DNA of 64,000 nt from Tetrapyrgos nigripes (Eukaryota > Basidiomycota > Agaricomycetes > Agaricales > Campanellaceae), in assembly GCA_013368315.1 (NCBI GenBank), contig JAACJM010000047.1:310001-374000 (forward strand), read 5' to 3'. The position numbers and the translations under genes are program-made. Positions 25,001 through 36,574 of the stretch are shown here, piece after piece. Within the stretch, counting starts at the first letter, position 1. The number at the start of each line of letters is the position of its first letter. The notes beneath the pieces are model-generated. The model saw only the letters and a program-made list of their open reading frames with translations, searched no databases and was not told the origin of the DNA.

Positions 25001-25731
25001 TTTTCAGACCTCGACAAGATTGCGAAAATTACAAACCTAAGTGTGACAAAGCTTGAAAGAGAAAATATGTATGGGGATAGCTGTGATAGCGCATATATCC
25101 AGGTGATGGTGTCGAGTATACCAGAAATGGTAGCCGATAAGGTATGGAAGACTGCTTTGCTTCTCCTATTGTTCCACTGATAAAACAGAATTGCCTTTCT
25201 AGCTTCTATTGGGGAATGAACTACGAGATCTGGTGAAGGGATATTTAGCGCAGGTGGAATCCGATATCGTTGACATGTCATTGTCCCGCGTCCGGAAAAG
25301 TCCATCCGAGTCAGAGATCCAAGGCGGAGATCATGAGAGCTTTGAATGGCTGAAGGCACTCCGGTGGTGCCCTCAAGAGCTTCTCGACTTGGTGAATTCA
25401 AAGGCTTGTCGGGGTAAGTGGGTACGCTAAGGTGACCGTTGACACTGACCCTCACGATCCTTTCACTAGGTGCGATTATGTTCAACGATACACTGACCGA
25501 AGAACAATGCGAGAGATTAGTTAAACAGCTTTCAGATACAGCTTTCCCGTTTCAGTGTGCTCACGGCAGGTTGGTTTGTCGATTTGTTCCTTCCGCCGGC
25601 CTGCAGCTAACTAACAAACGTGCAGACCGTCTTTGGTACCACTGGCTAATATTGGACTGCCTTCGAAGGGTGGGAGAGTGCGAAAGCCGCCAATCCTATG
25701 GTCTGCCCTTTCGGAGCCCAAGGTTGCTTGA
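22065..25731 (+). CDS. MLH3: DNA mismatch repair / crossover protein MLH3
   Basis: A many-exon MutL homologue. The GHKL ATPase part has SELFQNSLDAGARNIEI, DDGHGF, GTSKAYSPDSLNVLSTFGFR and GEALSSAADL. The C-terminal part has the endonuclease metal-binding motif DQHAADERIRVE, an exact DQHA-x2-E-x4-E, and later MFNDTLTEEQCERLVKQLSD and FQCAHGRPSLVPLANIG, which are typical of MLH3. MLH1-MLH3 nicks DNA to resolve meiotic crossovers and has a minor role in mismatch repair. The middle (HKRKRRKTEE) is a disordered linker with a nuclear signal. ATG 22065 (MSPIERLDDYTRTKL) is preferred; an in-frame ATG at 21987 would add 26 residues. One intron (22943-22993) uses a GC donor, AAG|GCAAGT. Stop is at 25729-25731. 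Confidence 0.93.
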
Positions 25732-26859
25732 TTAGGGACATCGTTTGTTTAGGGGTTTGCGCAGATTTCCTATTGTTCTAATTTTCACTCTAATCACTTG
25801 AGTTATCGTATGTCTAGACCTAGTCATAGTTGCAGCTGTAACACCGTTACCATTTTATTTTTTAGGATTTCACTTTGGGGTTCAGATTCGGGTTTCTCCT
25901 GCGAACCACTTTGACGTACTGCGCTTCGAGGGAAATCATCTTGGAGAACTTAGAAGCAGTTGTACCATAAAGCTGGTAAATGCGGCTTTCGGTTGTAAGC
26001 CATGGTGGTGTATCTATGCCGTCGACAGCACAGCAAAACAGCACTGGTTGTAACAGTCAGGGCCGTTGACTTGCTCACAAAAGAAGTTTTCACTGTTTTT
26101 TTTTGTTCGACTTATGTGGAAAGGCGCCTTTTGAAGAAATTCGCACAAGGCCGTCATTGCACAACCAGCCTGCAAACCGAATACACCTATATCGTTCGCG
26201 CCTCTCATCTACTGCAGAAATCGCCTTTCATCGAAGTGTGGCGTCCGAGACACTTTATTGAAGTTTGACGTACGCACTGTCTCCATTCTGGGACTTGATA
26301 AACACGAGTTTTCGTATCCTCATGTTGATGCAGAAGGTTCAATTTGATTTGTCTCCCGGTGCCTCAATTATATCCTTATAGGACCCGAAGAGACGTTGAT
26401 CATCGTGCTAGCAAGGTCTTCCTCCACTCTACACAATTGCTCGGGAAATGCGCACCATTGCTAAGCGCCAAAGCTCCATTTTCACCGGGGGTCCCACTTG
26501 GTCCCACTGTGTTCTGAAGGCTTGTTCTGGGATTTGAAAGTGCGTTTCGAGTACGAACCTTCTCTGTTGACTGGGTACCTGTGCTGGGTGGTAGGCAGGA
26601 TTGCCAGGGCACAGCCTGCTGGCGGTCGGGGACTGGTCGGTGATAAGGTGTCTGAAGGACAGACCAATCACAAAGCTGGAAGGTAGTCGCATGATATACA
26701 TCATGTATATTTTAGTGACGTCGGACGGTCCAGAACTCCATCTACGTCATCGTCGAGAATCTGTTTAAAAGGTCCACACTTGTTTAATCCTTCTTCACTT
26801 TATACCACAACCAAATTCACTCATTGTACTCTCAAATCCATCCAAATCCATCTCTCATC
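25732..26859. other. intergenic, no gene seen
   Basis: About 1.1 kb between MLH3 and the SBDS-like gene. Frames here are short, overlap on both strands and have no recognisable family. A TGACGTCGG element near 26715 and TTTAAAAGG near 26763 lie upstream of the SBDS-like gene and may belong to its promoter. Confidence 0.45.
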
Positions 26860-27467
26860 ATGGGCAAAGAACTCACCAAAGTCATCTACAAGCCCGACCC
26901 CAACAAGACTGAGGAATTCACCGTCATTGTCAACCCCGAAGAGGTATGTTGTCTGGCTTCACATCTACTGTACATTTTTACTCATCGTACGGCCTATCTC
27001 GATCAGTTTAAGAAGTGGAAAGACGGAGGTGAGTTTCTCATTGCTGATCTTTACGCGATGTCGCAGTACGCTGACTGGTTTCTCTTGGCAGACACGTAAA
27101 TGACTTCATGATTTCTCGAATGTTCTGCGATAGCTGACTTGTACCTAACCAAGGTCTATACCCCTTGTTGACGTCGTAGATTGTGCGTGCCACTCTAGTT
27201 GAACGAAACTTTTGTCTGACCTCTCACCTTCCAGCGTTCTCAGTATTCCATTCAGACCAAGGCTCGCAAGGCCGGCTCGGGCAGGCGTCTAAACAACAAC
27301 TAGAGAACCTGTTCGGCACGAGCAAGGATGTTGAGGTCGTGGAGCAGATACTGAACAAAGGAAAATCACAAGCTGGAGACGCCATCAGCACTCATACGTT
27401 TAGTTTGAATGCTGCGAAAGGTAGCGCGGTAATAGACAGCAAAGGGAAGGGATTAAATGGTATTTGA
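26860..27467 (+). CDS. SBDS N-terminal-domain small protein, Rtc3-like
   Basis: Five exons (26860-26943, 27007-27028, 27092-27095, 27154-27182, 27235-27467) total 372 nt, 123 aa. The protein consists of the SBDS/SDO1 N-terminal fold only: GKELTKVIYKPDPNKTEEF, FKKWKDG, DTSIPLVDVVDSFSVFHSDQ, GSQGRLGQASKQQLENLFG, then VVEQILNKGKSQ. Yeast Rtc3/Hgh1-type proteins of this size share this layout and have been linked to RNA metabolism; the exact role here is unknown. The frame survives only if a 4-nt exon (27092-27095, ACAC) is included; without it translation reaches a stop within eight codons. Flanking introns are 63 and 58 nt with good GT and AG ends. Start is at CATC|ATG. Confidence 0.85.
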
Positions 27468-27952
27468 GGAGTAGGTGGCAGGCAGTGTTGATGTAGTGAA
27501 GGACCCAGCAGAACTCAACAGATATTGTATTATTTAATACCTTTTGCAATCATTGCTATTTCTCCTCAAAGTTGTGTCGCTTATGACGGCGCCAGGCGCG
27601 TCGATGATCGATGAAGGTCAATACCGAGCTTAATACTTTCACCATCATGGTACCACATTCTTCGCTAGGACCTCCCATCCACGCACACAGCAACTAGAAC
27701 CAATTTTACCTCTATGTAACACCTCAGCCTGCATCTGGCGGTCTCACTTAACTGCACATTCTCGCGACTCTAACTCTCCCACCGAAGTTTCCCCGTCCAC
27801 TCACGCAAAACTTGGACTGTCGGCCCACGAAAGGATCCCATGACGGCCAGGATGATACAGCGGGTATTAAGACAACTCTTAAACTTGGTTGCTGATTCTC
27901 AGCTCGAGTAGTTGGCCAAAACGCGCCAGAATGTCATCCCACTTCAACATCG
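27468..27952. other. intergenic, no gene seen
   Basis: 485 bp holding the 3' end of the SBDS-like gene and the promoter of the GH3 gene. An ATG at 27931 belongs to the apparent ancestral start of the GH3 gene but is now out of frame. Nothing else was recognised. Confidence 0.45.
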
Positions 27953-30900
27953 ATGAGGCCCTGGCGAAACTTGTCTTTGGCTGACAAGATCAGGTTGCTG
28001 AGTGGACTGGTGAGTGATGGATGATGCTGTCGTTTTTTTTGAACACTGAAAACCTGCCTATGAACATAGGGGTGGTGGCATACAGAACCTGTACCTTCAG
28101 TTGGAATTCCATCTATGCGGATGAGTGATGGTGTGTTGTAGTTTGTCTCAAATTCTCTGCAAACTAGACTGACCTACTCATCTAGGTCCAAATGGTGTCC
28201 GTGGTACTCGATGTCAGTGTCTGCTGACTTTCGCTTGACCTTCTTTCTCATCTTTACATTTTGAGATGCAGTTTTCAACGGAGTCACCTCTAGCTGTTTC
28301 CCGTCTAGCACCGGTCTAGGAGCTTCTTTTGATGTCGATCTCGCGTACAAAGTTGGACAAGCTTTGGCGGATGAATGTCGTGCAAAAGGCGAGTACAAGT
28401 TCCGATTTGCTTCTATTCACGCAGACAGTTCATACTATGTTATTCTATAGGATCCCACATCCTCCTCGCACCCACCGTCAATACTCAACGTTCTCCCCTC
28501 GGTGGACGCTCCTTCGAGTCATTTTCAGAGGATCCCAACCTCAACGGGCTCATCGCAGCGGCGTATATCAACGGCGTCCAATCCAAGGGCGTCAGTGCAA
28601 CGATTAAGCATTATGTCGCGAACGATCAGGAGTTTGAGAGGTTTTCGATTAGTAGTATGTGCCTATTTTCTAAGTGCACGTCTCTCGATGTCGATGTGCT
28701 CTTCTCTGCTTTTCTAGGTGATGTCAGTGAACGGGCCTTAAGAGAGATCTATTTGAAGCCTTTCCAATTGGCCCTTAAACATGCGGATCCTTGGGCTTTG
28801 ATGTCTTCGTAGGTTTCTTTCTTGCTAAAGCAGCCTGCTTGTATTTACTTCTTCCGTAGATACAACCGCGTGAATGGTTTGCATGTCTCAGAAGATAAGA
28901 GGCTTTTGGATGATATTCTGCGAAAGGTAACTTTTCTTAACAATCTTCCTATCTCATTTACTGACTTCCACAAAGGAATGGGGCTTCAAAGGCATGATTA
29001 TGAGTGACTGGATTGGCGTTTACAGTACGGCAGAGAGTATCAAAGCAGGATTGGATCTCGAAATGCCGTGCGTTGAGCTAACGTCGTCTTCATACAGAGC
29101 AATACTCACATTTCTCTTTCCAGGGGACCTACGGTAATGCGTGGACGGGCAGTGGACAGAGCTCTGATTGCACAGAAATTGTTCCCGAGCGACATCGATG
29201 CGAGAGTCCGAAAGGTACGTGCCCACCTAAGTCTAACATGATTATCTATTGACCAGTCTATCCTCATCCACAGATCCTCGAACTCCTCCAAAAAGCCCTC
29301 GCATCCGGCATCCCATTCGACGCTCCCGAAGAAGGGGTCGACACCCCCGAATTACGCCAACTTTTACGAACAGCAGCTGCAGATTCTGTTGTGTTACTGA
29401 AGAATGACAAGAACGTTCTTCCGTTGAAGTTGGATGAAAGTGTCAAGAAGATTGCAGTCATTGGTCCCAACGCAAAGTTTGCTATGACTTCTGGTGGTGG
29501 AAGTGCGAGGTTGTTGGAATCGTGGACTGTATCACCGTTGGAGGGGATTAAAGAGTGGGTTAAGGGTGCTGGGAATTCTGCTGAGGTATGTTTGTCTATG
29601 TCGACTACAACTGCTTATTGACCGCTTCTTTCTGGAAGGTCAACTACACCATCGGCGTAACATCGCACAAATACCTCCCTCTCTTGAGTTCTCTTACTTT
29701 TCAAGAGGATGGAACACCTGGGTCTGTGTTGGAGTTTTGGAATGAGAAGCCTGCAAAAGATTTTATGGATCTGAATCCTGACATGAGCGCGAACATCGCC
29801 TCGCCTGCTTGGGGTTGCACGACTAAAGTGACGAATATCATGTTGCTTGACGGGGTCGTGAGTTATCCTTCCTCAAGTTCCACTGAATGCTCTGTAGTTG
29901 ATGACTTCCTCGCCTTGTATAGGATGCCAGCAAGGTTGACCCGAGCTGTTATATCCGGGTATGATATTCTGCACCACCAAGTCTTCGATACCACCTAATC
30001 TTCATGATCCTTTAGTACACGACCACCTTCATCCCAGATGAATCTGGCGACTGGGAATTAGGTCTCAGCGTCTCCGGCACAGGCAACTTCTTCATCGATG
30101 ACAAACTACTCGTCGACCTATCCACCGATCCTCCTCCCGGTAACATCTACGTGGGCATGGGTACAGCCGAAGTGAGCAATATCGCTAAAGGGCTTAAAGC
30201 AGGTCAGAAATACAGGGTCGAGATACGGGTCAGTAATATCGAGATGGTTAAAAAGGGGCTACCTTTTGCGTTTTGGGGTGGATTGAGGTTCGGTGGGATT
30301 AAAGTTGTGGAAAAGGAAGAAGCGTTCCATGAGGCTGTTGACTTGGCGAAGGGCTCAGACGGTACGTGGGTTTCCTCATTCTGTCCTCGATGACCATGGA
30401 TTGTTCTCATCAACGTCACTGAATAGCTGTTATTTTGGTCGTTGGATTGAACCATGAGTTGGGATCCTTTTGCTCGTTTTTGAAGCTTCGTTCAAGGTGT
30501 TCCTGACAAGTTGTTGTTTTCTAGCTGGGAAAGTGAAGGGTTTGACCGGGATGACCTCGAGTGAGTGAAACGTCATTTTCATTTCCTCGTCAGTCTGGCA
30601 GGTTTCTCTGACATGGATTTCCTGCAAGATTACCTGGACTCACTAATCGACTCGTATCCGAAATTCTTCAAGCCAATCCAAAAACAATTGTCGTCAACCA
30701 ATCTGGTTCGGCGGTAACGATGCCTTGGATTGATGAAGCGAGTACCGTTCTTCAGGTGAGTATCGATCACACGAGCTATGGAGCTTTTGAAAGCCAAACA
30801 TAGACCTGACATGTGTTGTTTGTTCGACTTTTAGGCTTTCTACGGTGGCAACGAATTGGGGAATGGCCTAGCGGATGTTATTTCAGGCAAGGTCAATCCC

Positions 30901-31624
30901 TCAGCGAAGTTGTCTTTGACTTTCCCGTGAGTATTAGTGTTTCTCCTGCGTTTCTCCCAGTGGTTTCGTACGACAGCCTACGGCAACAGACTCAATGTAT
31001 GTGTTCAAACTCCAGGAAACGATTGGAAGATGTGCCGTCATATCCTTCTTATGGAGGCAAGGGACAAGAGCCTGGAAAGATTCTTTACAACGAGGTGAGC
31101 ACCCACTTGCCGTCGCCATTTATGTTATGCTACTCCCAAGGCTAATCTATCAACCTGTATCTCTTTAGGGGATCTTCGTTGGCTACAGAGGGTACCAAAT
31201 CAAAAACCTCGCTCCCATGTTCCCCTTCGGCCATGGCCTTTCCTACTCCAAATTCGATTATTCCGGTTTGAAATGCACGCCCATTTCCTCTGAGGGAAAT
31301 TTCACCATCTCGTTCACAATCACCAATTCCAGTCAAGTGGATGGAAGGGAAGTGGCTCAGGTGTATGTACACCAACCTCAGGCATCTTTACCAAGACCGG
31401 TGAGAGAGATGAAGGGGTTTATAAAGGTGACTTTGAAAGCTGGGGAAGGGAAGGAGGTGAAAGTTGACCTTGATAGGGAAGCGTTGGGGTATTATGATGA
31501 GAGACGGATGTGTTGGGTTGCGGAGATGGGGAAGTTTGAGGTGTCGGTGGGTGCGTCGTCAGAAGATATAAAGCTGAAGGGGACTACGGAACTGGGGGAG
31601 TCATTGACTTGGACGGGTTTGTGA
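27953..31624 (+). CDS. GH3 beta-glucosidase with PA14 domain
   Basis: Many exons encode a glycoside hydrolase family 3 enzyme. Motifs are [71 protein letters not shown] and [19 protein letters not shown], where the Asp of SDW is the expected nucleophile. The second GH3 domain starts at [19 protein letters not shown]14 insert follows ([19 protein letters not shown]), then [13 protein letters not shown] and a fibronectin-III-like tail with GREVAQVYV. No signal peptide is visible, so an intracellular enzyme is inferred. Exons near the start are 27953-28009, 28070-28130, 28186-28212 and 28272-28388; the next intron has a GC donor. ATG 27953 is the only in-frame start; the better-looking ATG at 27931 is shifted by one base. 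Confidence 0.88.
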
Positions 31625-31870
31625 CCTGGATAGCGTGTACAGATGTGATCTGGAGGGGATGTCCTCGGAGTTGCTTGAAGCTAGTTACACCAAGGTATCA
31701 AGTCTGCGTATGAAGTGTGCCATGTTAGGATTTTCTCTGAAGTTATCTAAGGATAAGTCTCCACATACATTTCTGGCTTCGAAACCGAGTACGAGAGAAG
31801 CAAACAAAAGAAGGCGATGTCTCCACCTGTGCCTTGGGGCTCTCTTCACAGAGGTGTGATAAACTTCCAT

Positions 31871-32756
31871 TTAACTGTTGAATATACGGGAATGGAGCAG
31901 GTCATGTCGCACAGCCAATATCTCTCCCAAAGGCCAGGTGTTGGCAGGGCCGTTTATAGTCTCGTCAACTGAACTGCTACCACTTATGATTCCTGTCCTC
32001 AGATCCTTGCATTTCTCCACTTGAACCGAGATAAGAGGACGAGAGACATGCAAAAGGATCTGCTGAGCACCATAAGGACCGACTTCATTCAATCTGATTG
32101 AAGCAGAAAGAAGACTTCGTGCTTGCAGAAAGATGTGGAGATACTGGGAACGTTCTGTAGACAAGGAATGCCGTCAAAGAAATGACCATGCATGTGAAAT
32201 CGTACACACCCAAAGACAGTCCAAGTGCGGCAGTTAGTATACCCCAGCATACAGGTAAATGACCGTGTGTGGTCTCTCTCCTGATGCACAGTTTGAACTG
32301 AGTGACCAAGTCGGAGATCTTTGCATCGACTTTGTCTCTATCTGTATCTGCAGAAGGAGACGAGAAGGAAGGCGGTCGGGAGAAGCCCTTGGAATACAAA
32401 GTGAGAAGAGCGACGCCTTGAGATTTGGAAGCTCGTCGAGTGACGTGGTTTAAAGTCATTGTTTCATAGAGATGGTCCAGAGAATGAAGATCGGAGAGGA
32501 CAGAGCGATCTGAAGCAGGCGTATTTCGATATTGAGACACCAGCTGGTGAGCATCTGATACGAAAGGTAGTGCACTGCGAGCATAGGAAGCTAGACTGTC
32601 GTGCATGAAGGAGACTGTCCTTTCGTAAGAATCTTTTGAGCCAAATGCATGGGTGATATAGGATTCTAAACCGGAGGAGGCCACGAATGAACCTGTAGGT
32701 AGATTGCTGTCTGAAAGAAGAAGCAAAAGGTATGTCTCGTCGTCGCTGTTGTCCAT
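31871..32756 (-). CDS. urease accessory protein UreF
   Basis: Two exons (32756-32210, 32154-31871) total 831 nt, 276 aa. The start MDNSDDETYLLLLLSDSNLP then TGSFVASSGLESYI is the conserved UreF opening. The central motif THGHLPVCWGILTAALGLSL continues across a 55-nt intron into ERSQYLHIFLQARSLLSASI and RLNEVGPYGAQQILLH. UreF works with UreD and UreG to load nickel into urease in the cytosol. The structural urease and the other accessory genes are not in this window. The gene looks intact, while a broken second copy lies at 36160-36574. Confidence 0.92.
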
Positions 32757-32850
32757 AACGCCGCTAAATTCACGTGTATTCCTGTTGCTTTTCCATTCCG
32801 TTTCTCCGCTTTACACCGACAACGATATCTCTCATATTTTCTCAGTGCAT
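32757..32850. repeat. second copy of the UreF/AFG1 intergenic sequence
   Basis: This stretch closely matches 36575-36660: both begin with CATAACGCCGCTAA..TTCACGTGTAT, continue with TTGCTTTTCC.TTCCGTT, CTCCGCTTTACACCGACAACGAT and TCTCTCA, then diverge. At 36644 this sequence leads into the AFG1 start codon; here the ATG is changed (CGATATCTCTC) and no AFG1 frame follows. It marks one end of a local duplication that also covers UreF. Confidence 0.8.
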
Positions 32851-33134
32851 TCCGTTTGCTGAGAGCCATACTACTCTACCGAACAAACCTTAAGAAGTCA
32901 GACGCAGATATTATACGAGACGCTAAGCTGGAAGCAATGGATCTGCCTACTCAAGACGACCATCCGAGACGGCACCATGACAAAGGTGTGTTCCCATAAC
33001 AAGGATTTATCACTTGGTTGCTAAAAGATGCTTGCAGGTCATGGAACGATCCAACAAACGCATGCGCAAGTAAAACATCGATTTCCTTTAACGGACTGGT
33101 CTGTACAGTATTGTACACCCTATCTCAATAATAC

Positions 33135-35811
33135 TCAGTACTTTCTAATCACCAGATCCCGAAGTTTACTGAAGTTGGGAGTTCCGAGACCGGTGACAGC
33201 ATCCCATCCCGTCGTTGCCTAAAGATGACTGGATCAGTATTCTTTCTTTTCATTTCGTTGTGAAAGCGTACATTGAATCCTTTGGTTCCACACCCAGGAT
33301 TGTTTCCGATTGTGATATCGTTAAACCCCTCAGGAATGGTATACAGCAGTGGGTTGAGGAACCCGAGAGGCGGTTGTCCAGCTCGCAGTCTCACATCATT
33401 CAAGAGAGCAACAATACCCGTGAATGTCGGGCTACTTGCCTACAGTGGACAATCGGTACGGGCCCTTGACTATCATTGTCTGACTTACGCTCGTTCCTGC
33501 CATGGATACAACTGTGGAAGCAGTCAGCGAGGATATTGGAGACGACACCGAGATTAAGCGTACTTTGTCCACGGAGAAAGATCCTGAATCCTACGCCTTG
33601 CGCGGCCACATCAGGAATAGCCTGAGAAAGTGCTTAGCTGGAATGCCTAGAGAGGATTGACGAAGTCTTACCCTTCCATTGCTGTGTAAAGTATATCACT
33701 TGGTCAATGGAAACACTTAGAAGCACGACGGCGTACGGATTAAAGAGACCCTCAAATGTGCCTTTCGGTAAGGCAGACAAGAATTTACCTACAGCTTTGT
33801 CCTGGTATGAAGGCCGAGCGAAGAAGTTGCTGAAGCCTATTGTTCTTGCTCCTGTTAGTCCTAATCCAAAATCTATGGATCCTCCGAAAGAACACGTACC
33901 TCCTCCACTAAAGAAGACACCAATCTCAGGCTCTATGGACTCTGTTCCTCCGACGGCGGTAACGCTGGAAAACAAAGTGTGTTAAGTTTCTTATCAACCA
34001 GTCCAGAATAGCGTCTCACAATGGACAAGAGGCAGGGAATTCAGGAATGAATTTGGTCTGATTTTTCCCATCGTTGGTAAGGCATGTCTGGGTAGCAGGG
34101 TTGTCGTCACCATCCCCAACGCCTCCATCTAGAGGGATTTTAAACTTGCACTAATATGAACGGAAGAGGAACAAAATTTCGATCTCACCACCAGATGAAA
34201 ACACCAGTGAAACTCCACGTGCACCTGGAGGACAGTTGGTCAGTGTTTCTCTTCGCAAAGGGCGAATGACTTTACCAAGCTGAGCAAATCCTGCACAAAC
34301 CCGTCGGGCGAAGCTTTCGGGGACTATTGAATCATTATTAGATGAGTAAACTCATAGACACATTTGACATTTCCATACCAGTCTTTTGGAACCATGGGAC
34401 ACCAACGGTCAAAAACTGTCAAAATGGTCGAAGAATTGCACGTACCTGCTCATCGTCACCTAGAACTCAACGTGTAAGTTTTGTCTATTGCCCAAAGGGA
34501 GGAGTATATTCACCGTATGATGTTGATATAGCGAGGGGTGGCTTCTCTTGAGCGAGTATAAAGTCCAACCACTGCGTATTTTCCAGAAGGTCGGAGGGAG
34601 GTTCAACGTAAAGGAGGACGGTGGACTCACGTCAGCGTACGGTTCGTTGGTGTCCATCGGTGTGTTGATATCGGGAATAAACGGAGGGTGACCAGCTGTG
34701 GAGAAAAATGTGGACTGAAAGTAGATTTAATCACTGGCAGAACAAACCAGAGGAAGAGACACGTACATTGACGGGGAAAGAAAGCCCAAAAGCGAACTGC
34801 ACATCGAGATCAGCCTCTCCGCCGGCGTTGGATAAATTCTGGTCATTCAATCCACCTGAAATGACATCAGAAAGGGAGAAAAAGTAGCAGTTCTCTAAAA
34901 TTTACCTTTGACTGAGACAAAGTTGAAAGTGCTCCCGACAGCTTCTGGCCTTTGATCAGCGTAGAAAGATTGAAGATCTTGTCGGTTCGCAAATTTCTCC
35001 AAATAGCCTGTAACTCCGATAGAGTTGCCTACATGGGCGGAAGGAGTGAAATCGCTCGGCACACTGTACAGTTGTTGCAGACACGAGATGGTGATTGTAG
35101 TGTTACAGCTTGGATCAATGACTGCTCCCGAATTCGTACTATCTCCAGTATAGGCTGGCAGTGAAGGGGAACGGTCAATGTCGTGAATGGTCGACCTGTA
35201 TCCCTTGAAGCGGGCAAACATAGTGGTCGGCTGAATAACATCAATGTGAGGGTGGAGGTGTTTTGGAAGGCTGTAACTAGTCGTTCTGAGAATGGAGTCG
35301 CCGCTGGCATCGTGAGTCCACACATGATATGTCTAGAGTGAAATCAGTCAGGAAAAGGGGCGTCTCGTTTAGCATACAACACACTCACTGTGTCCAGCAT
35401 TTTTTCAGCCAGAGTAATAGGAATTTTGATGGTGACCCAGTCTCTAGCTGGAGACCTCCGAATGTCACTCTCTCCAATGCTATGGGTAGCCAACCATTCC
35501 GAAACCAAGTCAATACTCTCTTGATGAGGGGCAGCGAGAGCCTCAACTTCAGCTTTGGTAAGATGCTGGCCGTAACGTTCATGGAACGGATCAGAGACTT
35601 CGTAAAGGTGCTTCTCCAAGACGGGGAAACTGGGCTGAGGAAGACCAATCCTGAGTTCGATTGTATGGTGTGAAGGAGCTGCTGAGCGAAGCGTCCATCC
35701 TCGAGGAGGATTGATACTTTCCTTGACCTCAGGAGCAGGATCCTTCGAGGGAACAGCGAAAACAACACTGAGGAGGGTCAGGAAGGGCAGAGAACTTTGA
35801 GTGAACCGCAT
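33135..35811 (-). CDS. secreted sedolisin (S53 tripeptidyl peptidase), copy A
   Basis: Seventeen exons total 1800 nt, 599 aa. A signal peptide ([20 protein letters not shown]) is followed by a pro-kumamolisin prodomain ([29 protein letters not shown]). The catalytic domain has the Glu/Asp pair in [13 protein letters not shown], the oxyanion region [15 protein letters not shown], and the Ser in [18 protein letters not shown]. The calcium site is [10 protein letters not shown] and [16 protein letters not shown]. Small exons are 34446-34459 (14 nt), 34379-34382 (4 nt), 33672-33681 (10 nt) and 33489-33511 (23 nt). All phases close exactly. The enzyme should be exported, self-activate in acid and release peptides from proteins. 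It lies between two copies of UreF sequence. Its paralogue is at 56638-59237. Confidence 0.92.
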
Positions 35812-35960
35812 GGCTGGGAGTTCTGGAATCGACGAACATTTTCCACCAGGCTGATTTAAATGCTGCAAAAGAAGCAAGAACTTCACCAGAGTTGTAAATA
35901 ATCAGTGTTGCGCCACATTGATTAGGGATAAAATGCGTAGTCATTCCCAGTGAAAAATGA

Positions 35961-36040
35961 CACCGACGAGCCGACGAGCCGACCAGAACCGACTGGATCC
36001 GACCCAAACTGAAATAGTCTCCTCGTCGGCTCCAGTCGGT
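35961..36040. repeat. inverted and direct repeat cluster upstream of sedolisin A
   Basis: Direct copies of CCGACGAGCCGAC overlap at 35963-35983. GCCGACGAG pairs with CTCGTCGGC at 36022-36030, and ACCGACTGGA (about 35988-35997) pairs with TCCAGTCGGT (36031-36040). The arms are perfect but in swapped order, so two alternative hairpins are possible. It lies 150-230 bp upstream of the sedolisin A start and near the edge of the duplication. Whether it is a binding site, a transposon end or a recombination scar is not known. Confidence 0.6.
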
Positions 36041-36159
36041 GCCAGTGGTAGCCGTAGAATTTTAGATGCACTTTGACCATCTCTGACTGCATCTGAGGCG
36101 ATCTAACAGGTCAGGCAATGAGGATACTCGATTGTGTGGGTTCGGACACCGTCCTATAT

Positions 36160-36574
36160 GGTCAGTATACCCGTAACCCCAGCATACAGGTAAATGATTG
36201 TGTGTGGTCTATCTCCCGATGCACAGTTTGAACTGAGCGACCAAGTCGGAGATCTTTGCATCAACTTTAAATTTGTGCCTATCTGCAGAAAGGAAGGCGT
36301 CCGGGAGAAGCCCTTGGAATACAAAGTGAGAAGAGCGACGCCTTGAGATTTGGAAGCTCGTAGAGTGTCATGGTTTAAAGTCATTGTTTCATAGAGACCG
36401 TCCAGAGAATGAAGATCGGAGAGAACAGAACGATCTGAAGCAGGCATATTCCGATATTGAGACACCAGCTGGCGAGCATCTAACACAAAAGGTAGCGCAC
36501 GGCGAGCATAGGAAGCTAGACTGTCGTGCATGAAGGAGAGGCAAAAGGTAAGCCTCTTCATCGCTGTTGTCCAT
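36160..36574 (-). pseudogene. broken duplicate of UreF
   Basis: Reading down from 36574, the sequence begins like UreF (MDNSDEEAYLLPLL), then lacks about 37 codons and resumes at MHDSLASYARRALPFV. It follows the functional gene through YETMTLNHDTLRASKSQ and GVALLTLYSKGFSR. It then loses part of the linker, changes frame and ends near the position corresponding to CWGILT, without the C-terminal third. The internal deletion, frame change and truncation make it a pseudogene. It still abuts the AFG1 promoter, so it occupies the position a divergent UreF-AFG1 pair would have had. Confidence 0.88.

Noticed and set aside
25860..26700. Transposon remnant between MLH3 and the SBDS-like gene
   Set aside because: No transposase or reverse transcriptase motif, terminal repeat or target-site duplication was seen; frames are short and random-looking.
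26400..26704. Overl­apping reverse-strand ORFs as a gene
   Set aside because: They overlap in several frames, have no conserved motif, and no splice chain extends them.
33149..35886. Sedolisin A as a pseudogene because its frame breaks several times
   Set aside because: With tiny exons included, seventeen exons sum to exactly 600 codons with catalytic residues intact, and both neighbouring junctions match the paralogue. Decay would not leave consistent phases throughout.
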